From Tidjanibacter sp. (GTDB taxonomy: Bacteria; Bacteroidota; Bacteroidia; Bacteroidales; Rikenellaceae), in NCBI GenBank assembly GCA_017466345.1, contig JAFTUI010000019.1:1-40372 (forward strand): a stretch of DNA of 40,372 bases, given 5' to 3'. Of the stretch, positions 38,629 through 40,372 are shown in pieces. The translations under genes were made by a program, and so were the position numbers. The stretch's first letter is position 1; each line of letters starts with the position of its first letter. The notes beneath the pieces were generated by a model. That model was given only the letters and a program-made list of their open reading frames with translations. It was not told the origin of the DNA and did no database searches.

Positions 38629-39261
38629 TTATTTTTCGCAAATCGGGTGCCTTATAACAGTGCGCAACTTCTCCGCGGGAGTTTTGCGGACATCGGAGAG
38701 ATAAATCTCGTGGTGCAGACGTGTGGCAGAAAAATCCGCCTTGTAACCATTGCGTTCCATCCACTCCTCCATCAGAGCCACGCTACGCTGTTCGTCATCG
38801 TAAGCCCCAACGTGCAGAATCTGCACACAAAGCCCCTCGCTGATGGTCACAAACTCCACCTTCGAGCAGTCGATCTTTTTCTTCTTCGTGGCGGTCGCCA
38901 CAGCCCACTCAAAATCCTCGCGAGTGACAAAATCGGGCAGACGGATGACCGAAATCCAACAGAACTCGTCCTTGCGAGAGAGTTCCACACCCGCTACTCC
39001 CTCCTGCCACCAGAAACCCTCCAAAGGGGGCACCACATACTCGAAGAAACCCTCTATGCGGTGGTCGGTTTTGTAACTCATTTTGAGGGTGTAAGCCACC
39101 GAATATAGCATCTCGATAGCACTCTTGTACTCGCCACCTTCCTCGTTCGGGTTGCCCTTTCCGCGCACCGCAAGATAATTAGCCTCAGGCACTTCCACCA
39201 TTGCAGGCGTTTGGCTCGGCATATAAAACTCCTTATACTCCTTCTTGAAATCAAATGGCAT
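38629..39261 (-). CDS. GyrI-like small-molecule-binding domain protein
   Basis: The 210-residue protein has the GyrI-like (SbmC/SOUL-like) fold, which binds small hydrophobic ligands and in some members hydrolyses or sequesters toxins. It starts PFDFKKEYKEFYMPSQTPAM. Further family segments are NYLAVRGKGNPNEE, FFEYVVPPLEGFWW, FCWISVIRLPDFV, LCVQILHVGAYDDE and RLHHEIYLSDVRKTPAEKLRTVIRHPI. No DNA-binding domain is attached. The ATG at 39261 is preferred, since the longer frame needs GTG at 39270. A -7 box TATATTTG lies at 39285-39292 on the minus strand. Confidence 0.9.
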   Translation of the reverse strand: MPFDFKKEYKEFYMPSQTPAMVEVPEANYLAVRGKGNPNEEGGEYKSAIEMLYSVAYTLKMSYKTDHRIEGFFEYVVPPLEGFWWQEGVAGVELSRKDEFCWISVIRLPDFVTREDFEWAVATATKKKKIDCSKVEFVTISEGLCVQILHVGAYDDEQRSVALMEEWMERNGYKADFSATRLHHEIYLSDVRKTPAEKLRTVIRHPICEK

Positions 39262-39284
39262 AATAATCACGATTTTACTATGAG

Positions 39285-39292
39285 CAAATATA
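39285..39292 (-). promoter_or_regulatory. -7 box for the GyrI-like gene
   Basis: The minus strand reads TATATTTG, 23 bp upstream of the ATG at 39261. Confidence 0.6.
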
Positions 39293-39334
39293 GGAATTTC
39301 CTCTCAAACGAGCAATAAGTTTGATACTCACACA

Positions 39335-39949
39335 CTACAATCTCGAAATCTCGTTCTGCAAATTCGCCAGGAAACGACCGGCGTGAGCACCGTCCATTTG
39401 TGTGTGGTGGAATTGGAACGAGATAGGCAATGTTTTCTTAAACCAACTCCTTCTGTATTTACCCCACATTACCATAGGATTGAGAAACTTATCAGTGTAT
39501 TGATTTACAATGCAATCAAGTTCGGTTGCAATCATAGCCGATGTTCCTACAACCATATGCTCTTCCTCGAAGATACTCTGGCAACTCTTTGCAACACTGC
39601 TGGTGCGAGCATCATAATCTTTGCAGAACTGCTCAAAATTCCCGGTGTAGGGTATGTCACACGAACTAATACCGCCCTTAGTGTTGGGGACAATAACATT
39701 GACAGCGAGTTTTTCAAAGCGGAATAATTTACCACCCATCGGTAAAGTATAGAACTCTTCGACCTGGCTTGCTGCTTTGCAAATAGACCAACACAATAGC
39801 ATATTTAGTTTTAGCCCGCTCTTCTTACTGATTTTGTAGATATGGGTAATGTTGAAAGTCTTTGTCAAAGTTACCATCGGCATTGGCGAACTCATCCACA
39901 TCTCAAATGCGGAGGCACGCGAGGTCTCTTGGGGATTTATCTCTCTCAT
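39335..39949 (-). CDS. Chloramphenicol acetyltransferase-like (CatA-type) protein
   Basis: The 204-residue protein belongs to the trimeric CatA acetyltransferase fold. The catalytic motif reads FHHTQMDGAHAGRFLANLQ, with the general-base His and structural Asp of the HHxxxDG pattern. FNITHIYKISKKSGLKLN and SCQSIFEEEHMVVG are other CAT-like segments, as is the C-terminal FLNPMVMWGKYRR. It is slightly shorter than classical CATs (about 213-219). Many Bacteroidales carry such proteins without shown resistance, so the substrate is open. The gene is visibly more AT-rich than its neighbours, a hint of transfer. The ATG at 39949 follows a -7 box at 39976-39983. The longer frame to 39988 overlaps that box. 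Confidence 0.85.
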   Translation of the reverse strand: MREINPQETSRASAFEMWMSSPMPMVTLTKTFNITHIYKISKKSGLKLNMLLCWSICKAASQVEEFYTLPMGGKLFRFEKLAVNVIVPNTKGGISSCDIPYTGNFEQFCKDYDARTSSVAKSCQSIFEEEHMVVGTSAMIATELDCIVNQYTDKFLNPMVMWGKYRRSWFKKTLPISFQFHHTQMDGAHAGRFLANLQNEISRL

Positions 39950-39975
39950 AGCTATATTATTTTGATAAAAGGGCG

Positions 39976-39983
39976 CAAAGATA
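39976..39983 (-). promoter_or_regulatory. -7 box for the CAT-like gene
   Basis: The minus strand reads TATCTTTG, 26 bp upstream of the ATG at 39949. Confidence 0.65.
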
Positions 39984-40074
39984 AACATTCTTTTCGGAAA
40001 TTATCAAGACTTAGCCCAAATTTCATCCACCACTCGACAACTTAGGGACAACATTCCCCAACCAAGAGAAGGAA

Positions 40075-40206
40075 ATTAGGGAGGTTAGAGAAATTAAGGA
40101 GACTAAGGTCATTAAGGTCATTAAGGTCATTAAAGCCCTTAAACTCCTTAAACTCTTGTCACCCCTGCAACCCCTTAAACCCCTGTAACCCCTGTACCCT
40201 TTCGGC
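40075..40206. repeat. 9-bp degenerate tandem array
   Basis: About thirteen 9-bp units, for example TCATTAAGG repeated, then CCCTTAAAC, TCCTTAAAC and CCCTGTAAC. This is the clearest array of this family. It has no open frame of note. A weak palindrome-family copy (CCCCCTCACAGGAGGGGG) follows at 40226-40243. Confidence 0.85.
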
Positions 40207-40290
40207 TTTCCCCAAATAAGAAGTCCCCCTCACAGGAGGGGGATTTAGGGGGTGGGTAACACAAAAGGTGGCGGCTACTATTGGTAGCAC

Positions 40291-40370
40291 GCCTCTTTAA
40301 GCCGGTCTGGACTTGGCTTTTTTATACAATAAAAAAAGCCAAGTCTTTTCAGACCTGGCTTAAAGAGGCG
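40291..40370. terminator. Long inverted repeat at the window end
   Basis: Left arm GCCTCTTTAAGCC..GGTCTG..ACTTGGCTTTTTT (40291-40323) pairs with a nearly complementary right arm (40331-40370), with an A/T-rich loop of about 7 nt and one 3-4-nt bulge. The T and A tracts beside the loop resemble the long bidirectional terminator at 3421-3480. It may end a gene beyond the window. Confidence 0.75.
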
Positions 40371-40372
40371 GC

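Noticed and set aside
39335-39949. Calling the CAT-like gene a chloramphenicol resistance gene
   Set aside because: The motif shows the enzyme fold, but many homologues in this phylum have no shown resistance and no mobile resistance context is visible.
1-40372. tRNA genes
   Set aside because: Reading both strands for T-loop (GGTTCGAATCC-like) and cloverleaf patterns gave none, although a tRNA scanning program would be more reliable.

Overview
The window looks like chromosomal DNA from a member of the Bacteroidales (Bacteroidota); an Alistipes/Rikenellaceae-like genome is my guess, at low confidence. The evidence is a MurF-alanine racemase fusion, a RicT (PSP1) gene beside a GldH-like lipoprotein, a DUF4837 lipoprotein, an Rpb6-like omega subunit beside BamD, a PiT transporter with a fused PhoU-like tail, repeated -7 boxes of the Bacteroidota type TAnnTTTG upstream of genes, and almost no Shine-Dalgarno sequences. 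Nearly all genes are housekeeping genes. I see no tRNA, rRNA, CRISPR array, prophage or intact insertion sequence.

Layout. 1-3.4 kb (+): ABC-F ATPase, TsaE, HAD phosphatase. 3.4-13.1 kb (mainly -): RsmI-like methyltransferase, MurF-Alr, M3 peptidase, PdxA, TrmB, GldH-like lipoprotein, RicT. 13.3-17.5 kb: EF-P and a polysaccharide deacetylase (-), DUF4837 lipoprotein (+), then a DUF4435/TOPRIM-like gene (-) diverging from a SUI1/YciH gene (+). 17.5-24.3 kb (+): a 981-residue secreted gluzincin/propeller/barrel protein, PBP1A, and aspartate-semialdehyde dehydrogenase. 24.6-28 kb: Hsp20 (-) and PiT-PhoU (+). 28.1-31.9 kb (-): an apparent operon of glycosyltransferase, ECF sigma factor, PASTA protein and RluD. 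31.9-33.9 kb (+): Tgt, then L35 and L20. 34-37 kb (-): BamD, omega, RecN. 37.2-38.6 kb (+): XerC/D recombinase and HPF. 38.6-40 kb (-): GyrI-like protein and a CAT-like acetyltransferase.

Several genes share cell-envelope roles: MurF-Alr, Asd (diaminopimelate precursor), PBP1A, BamD, the deacetylase and the PASTA protein. Others share translation and tRNA roles: EF-P, L35, L20, HPF, SUI1, Tgt, TrmB, TsaE, RluD and the RsmI-like enzyme.

The most unusual content lies between genes. Gaps are filled with several families of dispersed repeats. The best candidate for something undescribed is a family of about 90-126 bp hairpins. Each copy has a nearly invariant 26-nt core that folds on itself, and the core stem shows a compensatory G-C to A-T change between copies. 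The outer arms differ between copies but are self-complementary within each copy. Several copies sit directly at gene 3' ends, in the same orientation relative to the gene, and one arm extends into the last codons of the phosphate transporter gene. Other families are 22-bp GGGTAT/ATACCC hairpins, ACGTTAG heptamers, degenerate 9-bp tandem repeats, TTCTCAA heptamers and a CTCCCCTAA palindrome.
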